Assembly: GCA_965217625.1 (NCBI GenBank)
Contig: OZ244557.1
Coordinates: forward strand, 1,798,001 to 1,862,000
Origin: TK10-74A sp965217625
GTDB lineage: Bacteria > Chloroflexota > Dehalococcoidia > Bin125
Length of the DNA stretch: 64,000 bases
Reading direction: 5' to 3'
Within the stretch, counting starts at the first letter, position 1. Every line of letters starts with the position of its first letter. Below the pieces are notes generated by a model. The model saw nothing but the letters and a program-made list of their open reading frames with translations. It was not told the origin of the DNA and did no database searches. Below are positions 17,102 through 28,013 of this stretch, piece by piece. The translations under genes were made by a program, and so were the position numbers.

Positions 17102-17410
17102 CTACAGCTTGATCTCGATGTCGACGCCGCTGGGCAGCTGGAGCCGCATGAGCGTGTCCACCGTGCGACCGGTGGGCTCCAGGATGTCGATGAGGCGCTT
17201 GTGGGTGCGAATCTCAAACTGCTCGCGGCCGTCCTTGTGGACGAACGGCGAGCGGATCACGGTGTACTTGTTGATGTCGGTGGGCAGCGGGATCGGCCCC
17301 GCGACGGCCGCGCCGGTCTTCTCCGCGGACTCCACGATCTGCGCGGCGCTCTCGTCGAGCACGCGGTGGTCGTAAGCCTTGAGTCGGATGCGGATTTTCT
17401 GACGCGCCAT
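17102..17410 (-). CDS. rpsJ: 30S ribosomal protein S10 (NusE)
   Basis: S10 acts in the ribosome and, as NusE, in transcription antitermination. The start MARQKIRIRLKAYDHRVLDE and GPIPLPTDINKYTVIRSPFV are characteristic; 102 residues is typical. The start lies seven bases after the tuf stop, so the S10 set is read from the upstream str unit with no visible promoter of its own. Confidence 0.98.
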   Translation of the reverse strand: MARQKIRIRLKAYDHRVLDESAAQIVESAEKTGAAVAGPIPLPTDINKYTVIRSPFVHKDGREQFEIRTHKRLIDILEPTGRTVDTLMRLQLPSGVDIEIKL

Positions 17411-17417
17411 GCGACGG

Positions 17418-18617
<1,200 letters not shown>

Positions 18618-18668
18618 GGGATTCCTTCCTGCGTTCCTGACCGGCGGCGCTCGCGGCGCCCCGGCACT

Positions 18669-20732
<2,064 letters not shown>

Positions 20733-20744
20733 GGGGCAGCGGTC

Positions 20745-21215
20745 CTACCAGCGGTAATGCACGAAAGCGCGGTTCGCCTCGGCCATCCGGTGGGTGTCGT
20801 CACGACGCTTGACGGCCGTGCCTTGGTTCTCGGAAGCGTCCATCAGCTCTTGCGCCAGGCGCTCGGCCATGGAGCGGCCGCCGCGCGCGCGCGCGGCGGT
20901 CAGGATCCAGCGCACCGCCAGCGCGGCGCGGCGGTCGGCGCGGATCTCGACGGGCACCTGGTAGGTCGCGCCGCCGACGCGGCGGGGCTTGACTTCCATC
21001 TGCGGCGTGACGTTGCGCATCGCCTGCTGGAAGACGTCGATGCCGTCGCGGCGGGTGCGCTCTTCGATGTGCGCCAGCGCGCCGTAGACGATGCGCTCGG
21101 CGGCGCCCTTCTTGCCGTTCATCATCACCTTGTTGATGAACTGCTGCAGGACGTGGCTGTTATAGCGCGGATCAGGCGGGATCTTGTGCCGCTCGGGCCG
21201 ATTCCGGCGTGGCAT
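20745..21215 (-). CDS. rpsG: 30S ribosomal protein S7
   Basis: S7 nucleates assembly of the 30S head. The N-terminus MPRRNRPERHKIPPDPRYNS and the motif QVPVEIRADRRAALAVRWIL are diagnostic; 156 residues is normal. It follows rpsL by 22 bases in the usual str order. Confidence 0.98.
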   Translation of the reverse strand: MPRRNRPERHKIPPDPRYNSHVLQQFINKVMMNGKKGAAERIVYGALAHIEERTRRDGIDVFQQAMRNVTPQMEVKPRRVGGATYQVPVEIRADRRAALAVRWILTAARARGGRSMAERLAQELMDASENQGTAVKRRDDTHRMAEANRAFVHYRW

Positions 21216-21237
21216 ATCGCTCGCAATCCTTCGCTGA

Positions 21238-21675
21238 TCAGGCCGGCGCGGCCGTGGTGGGCCCGCCGGTGCGACGGGTGCCGTACTTCGAGCGGCCGCG
21301 CTTGCGGTCGCCGACGCCCTGGGCGTCGAGCGCGCCGCGGATGACGTGGTAGCGCACCCCCGGCAGATCCTTCACGCGCCCGCCGCGGATGAGCACCACC
21401 GAGTGCTCCTGCAGCGTGTGCCCCTCGCCGGGGATGTAGGCCGTGACCTCGATGCCGTTGGTCAGCCGCACGCGACAGACCTTGCGCAGGGCGGAGTTGG
21501 GCTTCTTGGGCGTCATCGTGCGGACGGCCGTGCAGACGCCGCGCATCTGGGGAGAGCCGCGCCCCTCGCGGGTGCGGTTAGTCAGCGAGTTATGCATGAA
21601 CCGCAGCGCGGGCGCTTTGGTCTTCTTGACGGTCTTCTTGCGACCGCGGCGCACCAACTGATTGACTGTGGGCAC
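21238..21675 (-). CDS. rpsL: 30S ribosomal protein S12 with Chloroflexi-type insertion
   Basis: S12 is at the decoding centre and is the classical streptomycin-resistance target. The GTG at 21675 gives PTVNQLVRRGRKK directly after the start, as in other S12 proteins (145 residues); an ATG 27 bases earlier would add non-family residues. The decoding loops MTPKKPNSALRKVCRVRL and PGVRYHVIRGALDAQGV are normal, with Lys in the position of the streptomycin-sensitive form. An insertion of about 15 residues (FMHNSLTNRTREGRGS) before the PQMRGVCT segment is, to my knowledge, a Chloroflexi trait. It is the first gene of the superoperon. Confidence 0.96.
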   Translation of the reverse strand: MPTVNQLVRRGRKKTVKKTKAPALRFMHNSLTNRTREGRGSPQMRGVCTAVRTMTPKKPNSALRKVCRVRLTNGIEVTAYIPGEGHTLQEHSVVLIRGGRVKDLPGVRYHVIRGALDAQGVGDRKRGRSKYGTRRTGGPTTAAPA

Positions 21676-21996
21676 GAGCCCCGCCCTTCGCTTGGCCTGC
21701 ACGCTTCGTCCACGCGCTTCGTGCGCCGCGGACCCCCGCCGTCCCGATCGGGGCCGGCATGGCCGGGCAATCCCCGGCGCCCTCTCCGGAGCAATCAGAA
21801 AGGGCCCAGGCCGTCCGATAGAACCCTTCCGGCACCACGTGCCGGCGGTTGTCTCCGGTTTCGGCCTCGACCCGTACGGGGGACGTGAACCTCGGCGTAC
21901 AGCAGCACAGCCTACGGACGCCGGATCGCCGCTGTCAAGGGAGGCAGCGGGCGATCGCGGGGCAGTTTACGCGCGGCGGGCTCACCGCGTCGCCGC
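21676..21996 (-). other. Leader and upstream region of the ribosomal superoperon
   Basis: This 321-base stretch separates rmuC from rpsL. I see no gene in it. It holds the promoter at 21909-21938 and, downstream of it, an expected untranslated leader of about 225 bases rich in GC runs. A leader of this length could be a site for ribosomal-protein feedback, but I recognise no known leader motif. Confidence 0.5.
21909..21938 (-). promoter_or_regulatory. Sigma70-type promoter of the str/S10/spc/alpha superoperon
   Basis: On the minus strand a perfect TTGACA (21938-21933) and a TAGGCT (21914-21909) are separated by 18 bases. Transcription would start near 21902, leaving a leader of about 225 bases before rpsL. 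It is the only convincing promoter seen upstream of the block of ribosomal genes. Confidence 0.75.
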
Positions 21997-23385
21997 TCAA
22001 TCGGCCGCGGCGGCGTCCCCGGCGGTGAGTTCCGGCGCGGCGGCGGCGCGGACGCTGTGATCGATCGGCTCCACGATGTCGATGCGCTTGGCGCCCGACG
22101 CCGCCGGGCCGAGCTCCTCAAACCGCCGGGCGCGAACCAGCACCCGCCCTTCGAGCGAGCCCACGCTGTCGTTGTAGGCGCTCAGGGCCTGCTGGAGCCC
22201 CTTGCCCACGCGCCCCACGTGGCCGGCGTAGACCTGCAGGCTCTCGTACAGCCGCCGCGCCTCGTCCGAGATCTGCTGGGCGTTCTCCTGCATGTCCTGC
22301 CGCTGCCAGGCCAGCGCCACGGTGCGCAGGAACGCCACCAGCAGCCCCGGCGTCGCGATCAGCACGTGGTGCTTCTGCCAGGCGTCCTCCCACAGCGACG
22401 GCTGGACCTCCATGGCCGCCTCCAGGATCGCCTCCGTGGGCAGGAACATGACGACGAAGTCGGGCGAGACGGCCACCGTCGCCGTGTAGTCCTTGTCGCC
22501 CAACTCCTTGACCCGATCGCCCAGCGACTTCGCGTGCCGCTGCAGCAGTTCCCGCTGCTGCTGCTCGTCGGCCGCGTTGTGCGCGTCGAGGTAGGAGCTG
22601 AGCGGCGTCTTGGCGTCGATCACGACGTGCACGCCGCCGGGGATGCGCACCACCGCGTCGGGCCGCCGCCGCGCCCCGTCATCGTCCGCCGCCGTCGTGA
22701 CCTGCTCGTCGAAGTCGATGCCCGGGCGCAGGCCCGACAGCTGCAGGATGTTGCGCAGCTGCTGCTCGCCCCACTGCCCGCGAATCTGCGGCGAGCGCAG
22801 CGCCTCGCTGAGGCTGCCCGTCACCTCCTGCAGCCGGCCGATCTGCACCTTCAGGCCGGCGTAGGCGCCCTCGCGCTTCTGCTCGATGTCGTTGACCTGC
22901 TTCTCGAACTTGTCCAGGTGGTCGCGGACCGGCTTGACCAGCGCCGCGACGGCCTGCTGGCGCTTCTCCAGCTCCGCGTCGCTGACCTGCAGCTGCTGGG
23001 CGAAGTGCGCCGTGGTCTGGACGCGCAGCGCCTCGCTGTTGGCCTTCAGCACGCCCGCCGCGAGGCCCTTGAAGTGCGTGTCGATCTGCGCCTGGGCCTT
23101 GGCCAGCTCCTCGTTGCGAGCGATGTGGTCGGCCCGCACCTGCGCGAGCTCGACGCGGGCCTGCTGGCCCGCCGCCTGGGCCGCATCGCGGTCGCGGCGG
23201 GCCGCGTCGCGGTCGGCCCGGACCTCGTCGAGCTGGCGGTCGCGCTCGGCGATCTGGGCGCTGAGCCCCGCGATGCGCTCGCCCGGCCGCTCCCCGTCGG
23301 CCCGCACCGCCCGCCGCGCCAGGTACGCCGTCGCCAGCACGCCGATCAGCGCCACCAGCCCCACGAGGACGAGTGCGATCTCCAT
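21997..23385 (-). CDS. rmuC: DNA recombination protein RmuC family
   Basis: RmuC proteins have a restriction-like nuclease fold and limit inversions at short repeats; the exact biochemistry is poorly known. The protein has one N-terminal membrane segment (about residues 2-20), a long coiled coil (about 30-190) and the nuclease domain, with SPQIRGQWGEQQLRNILQLS and HVVIDAKTPLSSY, the latter matching the D-x-K catalytic core. It has 462 residues from the ATG at 23385; an ATG 12 bases upstream is also possible. Neither start has a visible ribosome site, because a run of C precedes them. Confidence 0.92.
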   Translation of the reverse strand: MEIALVLVGLVALIGVLATAYLARRAVRADGERPGERIAGLSAQIAERDRQLDEVRADRDAARRDRDAAQAAGQQARVELAQVRADHIARNEELAKAQAQIDTHFKGLAAGVLKANSEALRVQTTAHFAQQLQVSDAELEKRQQAVAALVKPVRDHLDKFEKQVNDIEQKREGAYAGLKVQIGRLQEVTGSLSEALRSPQIRGQWGEQQLRNILQLSGLRPGIDFDEQVTTAADDDGARRRPDAVVRIPGGVHVVIDAKTPLSSYLDAHNAADEQQQRELLQRHAKSLGDRVKELGDKDYTATVAVSPDFVVMFLPTEAILEAAMEVQPSLWEDAWQKHHVLIATPGLLVAFLRTVALAWQRQDMQENAQQISDEARRLYESLQVYAGHVGRVGKGLQQALSAYNDSVGSLEGRVLVRARRFEELGPAASGAKRIDIVEPIDHSVRAAAAPELTAGDAAAAD

Positions 23386-23399
23386 GGTCGGCAGCATAG

Positions 23400-23431
23400 G
23401 GGGTGGGGTCGGGGGTCGGGGGGTCGGGGGG
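23400..23431. repeat. G-run tract between methyltransferase and rmuC
   Basis: On the plus strand about 32 bases read as four or more runs of three to six G separated by T or TC (pattern G3 T G4 TC G5 TC G6 TC G6). It fills the gap between the methyltransferase stop and the rmuC start. The pattern satisfies the usual rule for an intramolecular G-quadruplex; on the mRNA side it is C-rich. Confidence 0.6.
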
Positions 23432-24733
23432 CTACGACGCCTGCAGGACGCCACGCTCCCGCAGCACCGACAGCAGATAGGCCTGCGGGCGATCGCCCTT
23501 GAGGCTGTTGCAGGCGCCGCACAGCAGTTGCAGGTTCGACAGGTGATCCGTCCCGCCTTGGCTGCTCGGCACGACGTGATCGACTGTGAAGTTGCGGAAC
23601 GGGAAGAAGACCCGGCAGCCGGCACAGACGCCCTCCTGCTGCCCGTAGAGGTGGTGCTTGTGCGTGCGGTAGGCCGGCAGGTCGCCGATGTCGGTGCGCT
23701 GGGGGATGTCGTCGCGGCGGATGCAGCGCGCGAAGGTGCGCGCGCGGTCTCGGAGCCGGCGCTCCACCAGTTCGGCGGCCAGGGGAGAGAGGTCGATCCC
23801 GACCCACTGCCGCTCATGATGCTCGGCGGCCACACAGGCCGTCGCACAACCGGCGAACGGGTCGAGGATGACATCGCCGGGATTGCTGCTCGCGAGGACG
23901 ATGCGCTCAAGGAGCCTGAGGGGCTTTTGCGTCGGGTACCCGACGCGTTCTTTGTTCTTGGGGCCGCCGAGAATCTTGATATCTTCCCACCAGTCGCTCA
24001 GGGGCGGGTTCCCACCCTGGAAGGCAACGGGCTTTAGATCAGGCGGGATTACACCGCTCGCGACGGCCGCGTGGTACTTGTCCCAGTCGAAAACGGTGAC
24101 CATCCGCTTCGCGTTGTTGGCGTTGTAGCCACGTCGGCGGCCGGAGGCGAACGTGCGCAACGACCCCGCAGTTGGTGGGCCGGTGATCTTGTTGAACGTC
24201 GCGGCGTTGTCTCGGGCGTAGAACAAGATGATGTCGTGCTTCGCTTGGAACTTCTTCGCCCTCGACGGCAGCCCGCGGTAGCACCAGGCGATCTCGTTCC
24301 GGAACTGGGCCACCCCGAACACGGCATCCAGCAGCAGCTTGAGATAGTGGCTCGCAGTCGGGTCGCAGTGCAAATACAGGCTCCCCGTGTCTTTGAGCAG
24401 CCGGTGCATCTCCAGCAGCCGGACGGCCATCATGATGAGGTAGGACTGCATCCCCGGCCCGTGGGTCTGGCCCGCGGCGGCGATGGCTGCGTAGACGGCC
24501 GGAGCCTGCTCCGCGATCTCTCCGTGCCACGCCAGGTCCACATCGTCGAGCGTCCACGTGTCCTTGAAGGCAACTCCCGCCGCCTCGGAACCGATGGGGG
24601 CGCTGTAGGTCTTGTTCGAGTTGAAGGGCGGATCCAGGTAGATCAGGTCGACGCTGGCGCTGTTCATGCCGCGCATGATGGGCAGGTTGTCGCCCGTCCA
24701 GATCGTCCGGTTGGCCCAGTTGGGATCCGCCAT
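23432..24733 (-). CDS. DNA methyltransferase fused to HNH nuclease domain
   Basis: The N-terminal part is a beta-class amino-methyltransferase (N4-cytosine or N6-adenine): the catalytic motif DPPF is at residues 34-37, PTQKP at 267-271 and the SAM-binding motif DPFAG at 291-295, in the DPPF-first order of that class. After residue 360 comes an HNH domain with four zinc-binding Cys (370, 373, 405, 408) and the metal-binding DH pair at 385-386. The total is 433 residues. The ATG at 24733 is followed by a family-like start; an ATG 18 bases upstream is less likely. The HNH could make this a one-chain restriction-modification enzyme, a nickase, or a specificity device. It is preceded by a promoter and a folded leader of its own. 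Confidence 0.85.
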   Translation of the reverse strand: MADPNWANRTIWTGDNLPIMRGMNSASVDLIYLDPPFNSNKTYSAPIGSEAAGVAFKDTWTLDDVDLAWHGEIAEQAPAVYAAIAAAGQTHGPGMQSYLIMMAVRLLEMHRLLKDTGSLYLHCDPTASHYLKLLLDAVFGVAQFRNEIAWCYRGLPSRAKKFQAKHDIILFYARDNAATFNKITGPPTAGSLRTFASGRRRGYNANNAKRMVTVFDWDKYHAAVASGVIPPDLKPVAFQGGNPPLSDWWEDIKILGGPKNKERVGYPTQKPLRLLERIVLASSNPGDVILDPFAGCATACVAAEHHERQWVGIDLSPLAAELVERRLRDRARTFARCIRRDDIPQRTDIGDLPAYRTHKHHLYGQQEGVCAGCRVFFPFRNFTVDHVVPSSQGGTDHLSNLQLLCGACNSLKGDRPQAYLLSVLRERGVLQAS

Positions 24734-24906
24734 GCGGTCGCCCGGCGGCACCGGTTGCTACGCGACTGGAATCGGCCGCGCGATCGCGCCGACCGCCAAG
24801 CTGCGGTGGCAGGTGTGATTCGCCGGCCGTCCCCGCACCGCTACGGCCCGCGTCTGCAGGCCCTGGTCCTCCACGAGGTGCCCCCTCTCGGCAACGGACG
24901 GATGGG

Positions 24907-25009
24907 GACTTGCCAGTCATCCAGCTGTCTCGCGTGAGCCTTGAGGGGGCAGGAGCCCGCCCCGCGGCCGAAGCCCACGCGGAAAACATGCTCAGACGAC
25001 TGGCAAGTC
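24907..25009 (-). ncRNA. Candidate structured RNA or leader element
   Basis: A perfect 12-base inverted repeat (GACTTGCCAGTC at 25009-24998 and GACTGGCAAGTC at 24918-24907, minus strand) encloses 79 bases. The inner part can form a hairpin capped by C(UUCG)G, a GGGGC/GCCCC hairpin, and a CGCGTG/CACGCG pairing, some mutually exclusive. The promoter just upstream predicts a transcript starting at or within a base or two of the outer stem. It resembles no RNA family I can name with confidence; it could be a free RNA, a riboswitch-like leader, or a protein-binding site. Covariation cannot be tested here. Confidence 0.45.
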
Positions 25010-25016
25010 GGAAGGA

Positions 25017-25045
25017 AAGCTATGGGCAGGGGGTAGTCGCGTCAA
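25017..25045 (-). promoter_or_regulatory. Promoter upstream of structured leader and methyltransferase
   Basis: On the minus strand TTGACG (25045-25040) and TAGCTT (25022-25017) are 17 bases apart, a near-consensus housekeeping promoter. Its predicted start, near 25010, coincides with the first base of the 12-base stem. Confidence 0.6.
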
Positions 25046-25143
25046 GCAGGGTCAGGTTGAGGCACTGCCCGGGAGGAGTTGGGAGTCCACGTCCGGGGGG
25101 TCCGTGCGGGCCGACGAAAGATCACGCCCCCGGCGATGACCGA

Positions 25144-25578
25144 TCAGTTGTTCTCCGAATGACGCTGGTGTTGCGTGCGCTGCCAGACCTGATGCTCGCG
25201 GGAGATCAATTCCTCCGTGCGCAGCGTGAGTTCCTCCGCAAGATCGTCATCTCCAAGACCGCGGTAGGGCCCTGTCCGAGTGTCATAGAATGCTCGCTCT
25301 TTCTTCAGGGCCTCCGCGTTCCCGCGAAACTGAAGCCAGTTCTCTTGCCACTTGAACAAGGCGAGCAAAGAGAGGGCAACGGTGGCGAGCGCGCCCAGCC
25401 CCGCCAGTGCCCAGCGATCGAGGTCCACAGTGGCGGCGACCGGGATGCTCGCAGCAGCGATGATGGCTAGCACCGACGCGCAATGGAAGCAGCGCTTGTT
25501 CGCCGCCGCCCGGCGCTCGTAGTACTCGATCTCTGGCGCAAGGCGCTCGGCGACGTACTTCTCTGCGTCTAGTTGCAC
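25144..25578 (-). CDS. SLATT-domain (DUF4231) two-helix membrane protein
   Basis: The 144-residue protein has an amphipathic start (EKYVAERLAPEIEYYERRAA), two membrane helices (about 31-50 and 57-75), and then a cytosolic helix with KWQENWLQFRGNAEALKKE and GPYRGL. This layout matches the DUF4231/SLATT family, proposed in the literature to be membrane or pore-forming effectors of nucleotide-triggered defence systems. I chose the GTG at 25578, which overlaps the TIR gene by ten bases; an ATG at 25656 would force an overlap of 88 bases. Base composition is visibly less GC-rich than the neighbours. Paired with the upstream TIR gene, it is the likely effector. Confidence 0.8.
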   Translation of the reverse strand: MQLDAEKYVAERLAPEIEYYERRAAANKRCFHCASVLAIIAAASIPVAATVDLDRWALAGLGALATVALSLLALFKWQENWLQFRGNAEALKKERAFYDTRTGPYRGLGDDDLAEELTLRTEELISREHQVWQRTQHQRHSENN

Positions 25579-26090
25579 GGGCGATTGTTCTTGAAAAGGT
25601 CGCGCCTGTTGTCGGGAGTATGCGTCGAGCGCCGGTCGAACGCCTCCTGGATCCACTTCCGAACTGTGCTTTCGGACGAAGGGTAGGCGTAGTACCGGGC
25701 ATACGAGGAGGAGTCATCCTTCGTCCAGTTGTCCTGGAGTCGAACTGGCGCTGCGTTGCGGGTCCCCAGGCTCTTGAGATTGATGCCGAGCAGCCCGCTC
25801 CGGCCGTTCTCGGGATCGTTCCGGAGCGTCGAGGCGATCTCCCAGTCGACGTACTTCCGCGCCTGGGTGCATTCGCCGATGAGGACGATGGTCACCGTAG
25901 AGTCCGTAAGATACTCCTCGCGGATCCTCCGCATGACGTAGTTGCGGTTCTCGGAGTTGATGAAATCGTCGGTGTCTGATACTCCCACCGTCTTCGCGAT
26001 GAAGACATCCTCGAAATCATCGAGGAAGCGCTGGACGGCCACCCGATTCTTGGCGTGGTAGGAAACGAAGCACTTGTGCCGCACAGCCAT
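25569..26090 (-). CDS. TIR-like domain protein (ThsB/DUF1863 type)
   Basis: The start RHKCFVSYHAKNR is the first beta strand of a TIR fold, and residues 62-90 (DSTVTIVLIGECTQARKYVDWEIASTLR) match the central strand and following helix seen in Thoeris ThsB proteins, with Glu84 in the position expected for the NAD-cleaving glutamate. The protein is 173 residues with no membrane segment. Family members make cyclic ADP-ribose-type signals on phage infection. It is the first gene of a two-gene unit; the stop lies inside the SLATT gene. Upstream only a weak -10 (TAGGCT at 26151-26146) is visible. The fold call is firm; the enzymatic role is inferred. Confidence 0.8.
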   Translation of the reverse strand: MAVRHKCFVSYHAKNRVAVQRFLDDFEDVFIAKTVGVSDTDDFINSENRNYVMRRIREEYLTDSTVTIVLIGECTQARKYVDWEIASTLRNDPENGRSGLLGINLKSLGTRNAAPVRLQDNWTKDDSSSYARYYAYPSSESTVRKWIQEAFDRRSTHTPDNRRDLFKNNRPCN

Positions 26091-26179
26091 GGAGCAGTCT
26101 TCCTCACCCGTTAGTCACCCGGTGCCATCTCAGACGCACCATCACAGCCTACTCCATGCTCAGCAGTCGAGCCCGGCCT

Positions 26180-27160
26180 TCACACCCCCGCATACGAGTG
26201 CAGACCGCTGACCCACAGGTTGACGCCCAGGTACGTGAACAGGACGGCGGCGAAGCCCACGACGACGATCCAGGGGCCGGGGGGCGGCCACAGGCGGCGT
26301 CGGCGGGGGCGGGGAGCGGTGGCTTTGACGGTCCGGGCGCCGGGGCCGGCGGCGGCGGGCTGCAGGCCGCGGGCGTGCAGGTAGACGGCGAAGATGAGCC
26401 AGGTGACGAGGGCGGCGGTCTCCTTGGGATCCCAGCCCCAATAGCGGCCCCAGGCGTCGTTGGCCCAGAGGGCGCCCAGGGCGACGCCGGCGCCCAGCAA
26501 GGGGAAGCCCACGAGGACTGCGCGGTGGGTGAGCTCCTCGGCGCGGCGGGGCGAGGGCAGCCAGGCGATGCGCTGACGGTCGTTGCCCTGGACGATGTGC
26601 ATGACGGCGGCGCCGAAGGCCACGGCCAGGACGGCGTAGGCGAGGATCATGACGGAGACGTGGATGGTGAGCAGGGTGGGGTTCTGCAGCGCCGGGACGA
26701 GCGTCGGCTGGCCGGCGCTGGGGAAGACGAGGGCGCTGGCGTAGAGGCCGAAGGAGACGGGCATCACGAACGCGCCCAGCAGCCGCGTGCGGTAGGCGCG
26801 CTCGAAGAGGAGGTAGACCAGCGCGATGGCGAAGCCGAAGGCCATCGAGAACTCGAACAGGTTGCTGAACGGCGGGTGGTCGAGGGCGATGGTGCGGAAG
26901 ACGAGGCCCAGGCCGCCGAAGACGACCGACGTCCAGGCGGCGAAGGTCGCGAGGCCGCCGAGGGTGCGCGGGCGGGCGGCGCGTCCGGGCGGCGGGGCGG
27001 TCGCGACGCCCGAGGGCGCGCCCTCGGGGAGGGGGGCCGCAGCCGGGGCGCGGGCGAGCAGGCGGATCCGCGGCGCGGCGGCGAAGCCGATGTACAGCGG
27101 GGCGGCGATGCCCGCCGCGACGAGTCCGGCCCACAAGCAGTAGAGGGCGAGGTCTTCCAC
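26180..27160 (-). CDS. ccsA: cytochrome c biogenesis protein CcsA
   Basis: CcsA moves heme across the membrane and attaches it to apocytochromes c (system II). The protein has about eight membrane helices and the tryptophan-rich heme-handling motif as WGRYWGWDPKETAALVTW near residues 220-240. The length is 326 residues from a GTG that follows the PIG-L stop by one base. The ResB/Ccs1 partner is not in the window. It presumably serves the cytochrome c encoded at 56 kb. Confidence 0.92.
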   Translation of the reverse strand: MEDLALYCLWAGLVAAGIAAPLYIGFAAAPRIRLLARAPAAAPLPEGAPSGVATAPPPGRAARPRTLGGLATFAAWTSVVFGGLGLVFRTIALDHPPFSNLFEFSMAFGFAIALVYLLFERAYRTRLLGAFVMPVSFGLYASALVFPSAGQPTLVPALQNPTLLTIHVSVMILAYAVLAVAFGAAVMHIVQGNDRQRIAWLPSPRRAEELTHRAVLVGFPLLGAGVALGALWANDAWGRYWGWDPKETAALVTWLIFAVYLHARGLQPAAAGPGARTVKATAPRPRRRRLWPPPGPWIVVVGFAAVLFTYLGVNLWVSGLHSYAGV

Positions 27161-27161
27161 G

Positions 27162-27971
27162 CTAGCTCTCCGGGTCGTCCTGTGAGGCGGCGGCGCGTTT
27201 GCCGACGGCGCGCAGGGCGGCGGCGCGCGACGGGGGGGCGGTCCCGCCGAAGGTCAGGCGGCGGAAGCCCTCGGCCCAGGGGATGCGCCCCTGCGCGGCC
27301 GCCTCCGACTGTCGCTTGCGCATGCGCCCGCCGAGTTCGTCGCGGGTGGACCCCACCTGGCTGGCGTGGCAGAGCAGGGCGTCGATCTTGCGGTCGAACT
27401 GGCGGCCGACGTCGACGAAGTAGTCGGGCTCGCGGCTGCCGGCCAGGAGGACGGTGTTGACGCGGTGCCAGCGCAGGCCGGCGTCGGCGTGGCCGGGGAA
27501 GTAGTGCGGCGTGCGGGCGAGCGGGAAGGCGGCGTCGAGGGCGACGAGGCCGACGGTGCGGTGGTCGCGATGGTTGAAGCCGCGGTAGCCGTCCCAGGTG
27601 ACGAGCATCTCGGGCTGCTGCTCGCGGATGACGCGGACGAGGCGCTCGCGCAGTTCGGCCGAGTCCTCGACGAAGCCGTCGGGCCAGCGTAGGAAGACGC
27701 ACTCGGCGACGCCGAGGCGGGCGGCGGCGGCCTGCTGCTCGGCCTCGCGCATGCGGCCCAGCTCCCAGGCCCGGATGGTGTCGTCCTTGCTGCCCTTGTC
27801 GCCGCTGGTGACGAGGCAGAAGGTCACGCGCCAGCCGTCGTCGGCGAAGTTGGCGGCGGTGCCGCCGCAGGTGAACTCGATGTCGTCGGGGTGCGCCATG
27901 ATGACGAGCGCGCGGCGGGGACCGTCGGCGGCGGGGGAAGCAGAGGCGGCGGCAGGCGTGGCGGCGGTCAT
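27162..27971 (-). CDS. PIG-L family N-acetylglucosaminyl deacetylase-like protein
   Basis: The zinc motif AHPDDIEFTCGG and the second-sphere motif NHRDHRTVG place this 269-residue protein in the PIG-L/LmbE superfamily, whose members (MshB, BshB, GlcNAc-PI deacetylase) remove acetyl groups from GlcNAc conjugates. The substrate cannot be told from sequence. It lies between a GT4 glycosyltransferase and ccsA. A TAGACT box seven bases before the ATG suggests a leaderless start, so the gene may be transcribed independently of the glycosyltransferase. Confidence 0.88.
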   Translation of the reverse strand: MTAATPAAASASPAADGPRRALVIMAHPDDIEFTCGGTAANFADDGWRVTFCLVTSGDKGSKDDTIRAWELGRMREAEQQAAAARLGVAECVFLRWPDGFVEDSAELRERLVRVIREQQPEMLVTWDGYRGFNHRDHRTVGLVALDAAFPLARTPHYFPGHADAGLRWHRVNTVLLAGSREPDYFVDVGRQFDRKIDALLCHASQVGSTRDELGGRMRKRQSEAAAQGRIPWAEGFRRLTFGGTAPPSRAAALRAVGKRAAASQDDPES

Positions 27972-27978
27972 CGCTGGC

Positions 27979-27984
27979 AGTCTA
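27979..27984 (-). promoter_or_regulatory. -10 box predicting a leaderless PIG-L transcript
   Basis: TAGACT on the minus strand is followed by seven bases and then the ATG at 27971, so RNA should begin at or within a base of the start codon. No ribosome site is present. The context GATAGACTG resembles the boxes before moaDE and the gene at 63747. Confidence 0.45.
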
Positions 27985-28013
27985 TCGCCGTCATGGGCGG
28001 GGCGGGGGCGGAA

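Larger units (their letters stand above)
24734..25143. other. Intergenic region upstream of the methyltransferase
   Basis: These 410 bases between the SLATT gene and the methyltransferase contain no gene I can support. They hold a minus-strand promoter at 25017-25045, the folded segment at 24907-25009 and a further GC-rich stretch of about 170 bases up to the methyltransferase ATG. No intrinsic terminator with a T-run is visible after the folded segment, so it may be the mRNA leader rather than a free RNA. Confidence 0.6.

Noticed and set aside
24907..25009. IscB-type omega RNA or retron RNA explanation for the folded region
   Set aside because: No RuvC/HNH IscB protein or reverse transcriptase is present; the HNH here is joined to a methyltransferase.
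24961..25040. Plus-strand resemblance to SRP RNA (GGAAGGAAAGC)
   Set aside because: The surrounding stem and the GGTCAGG side of the SRP loop are absent, and the strand is opposite to the promoter.
24910..25470. Plus-strand open frame across the SLATT gene and the spacer
   Set aside because: It is antisense to a better-supported gene, has no ribosome site, and its translation has no recognisable features.
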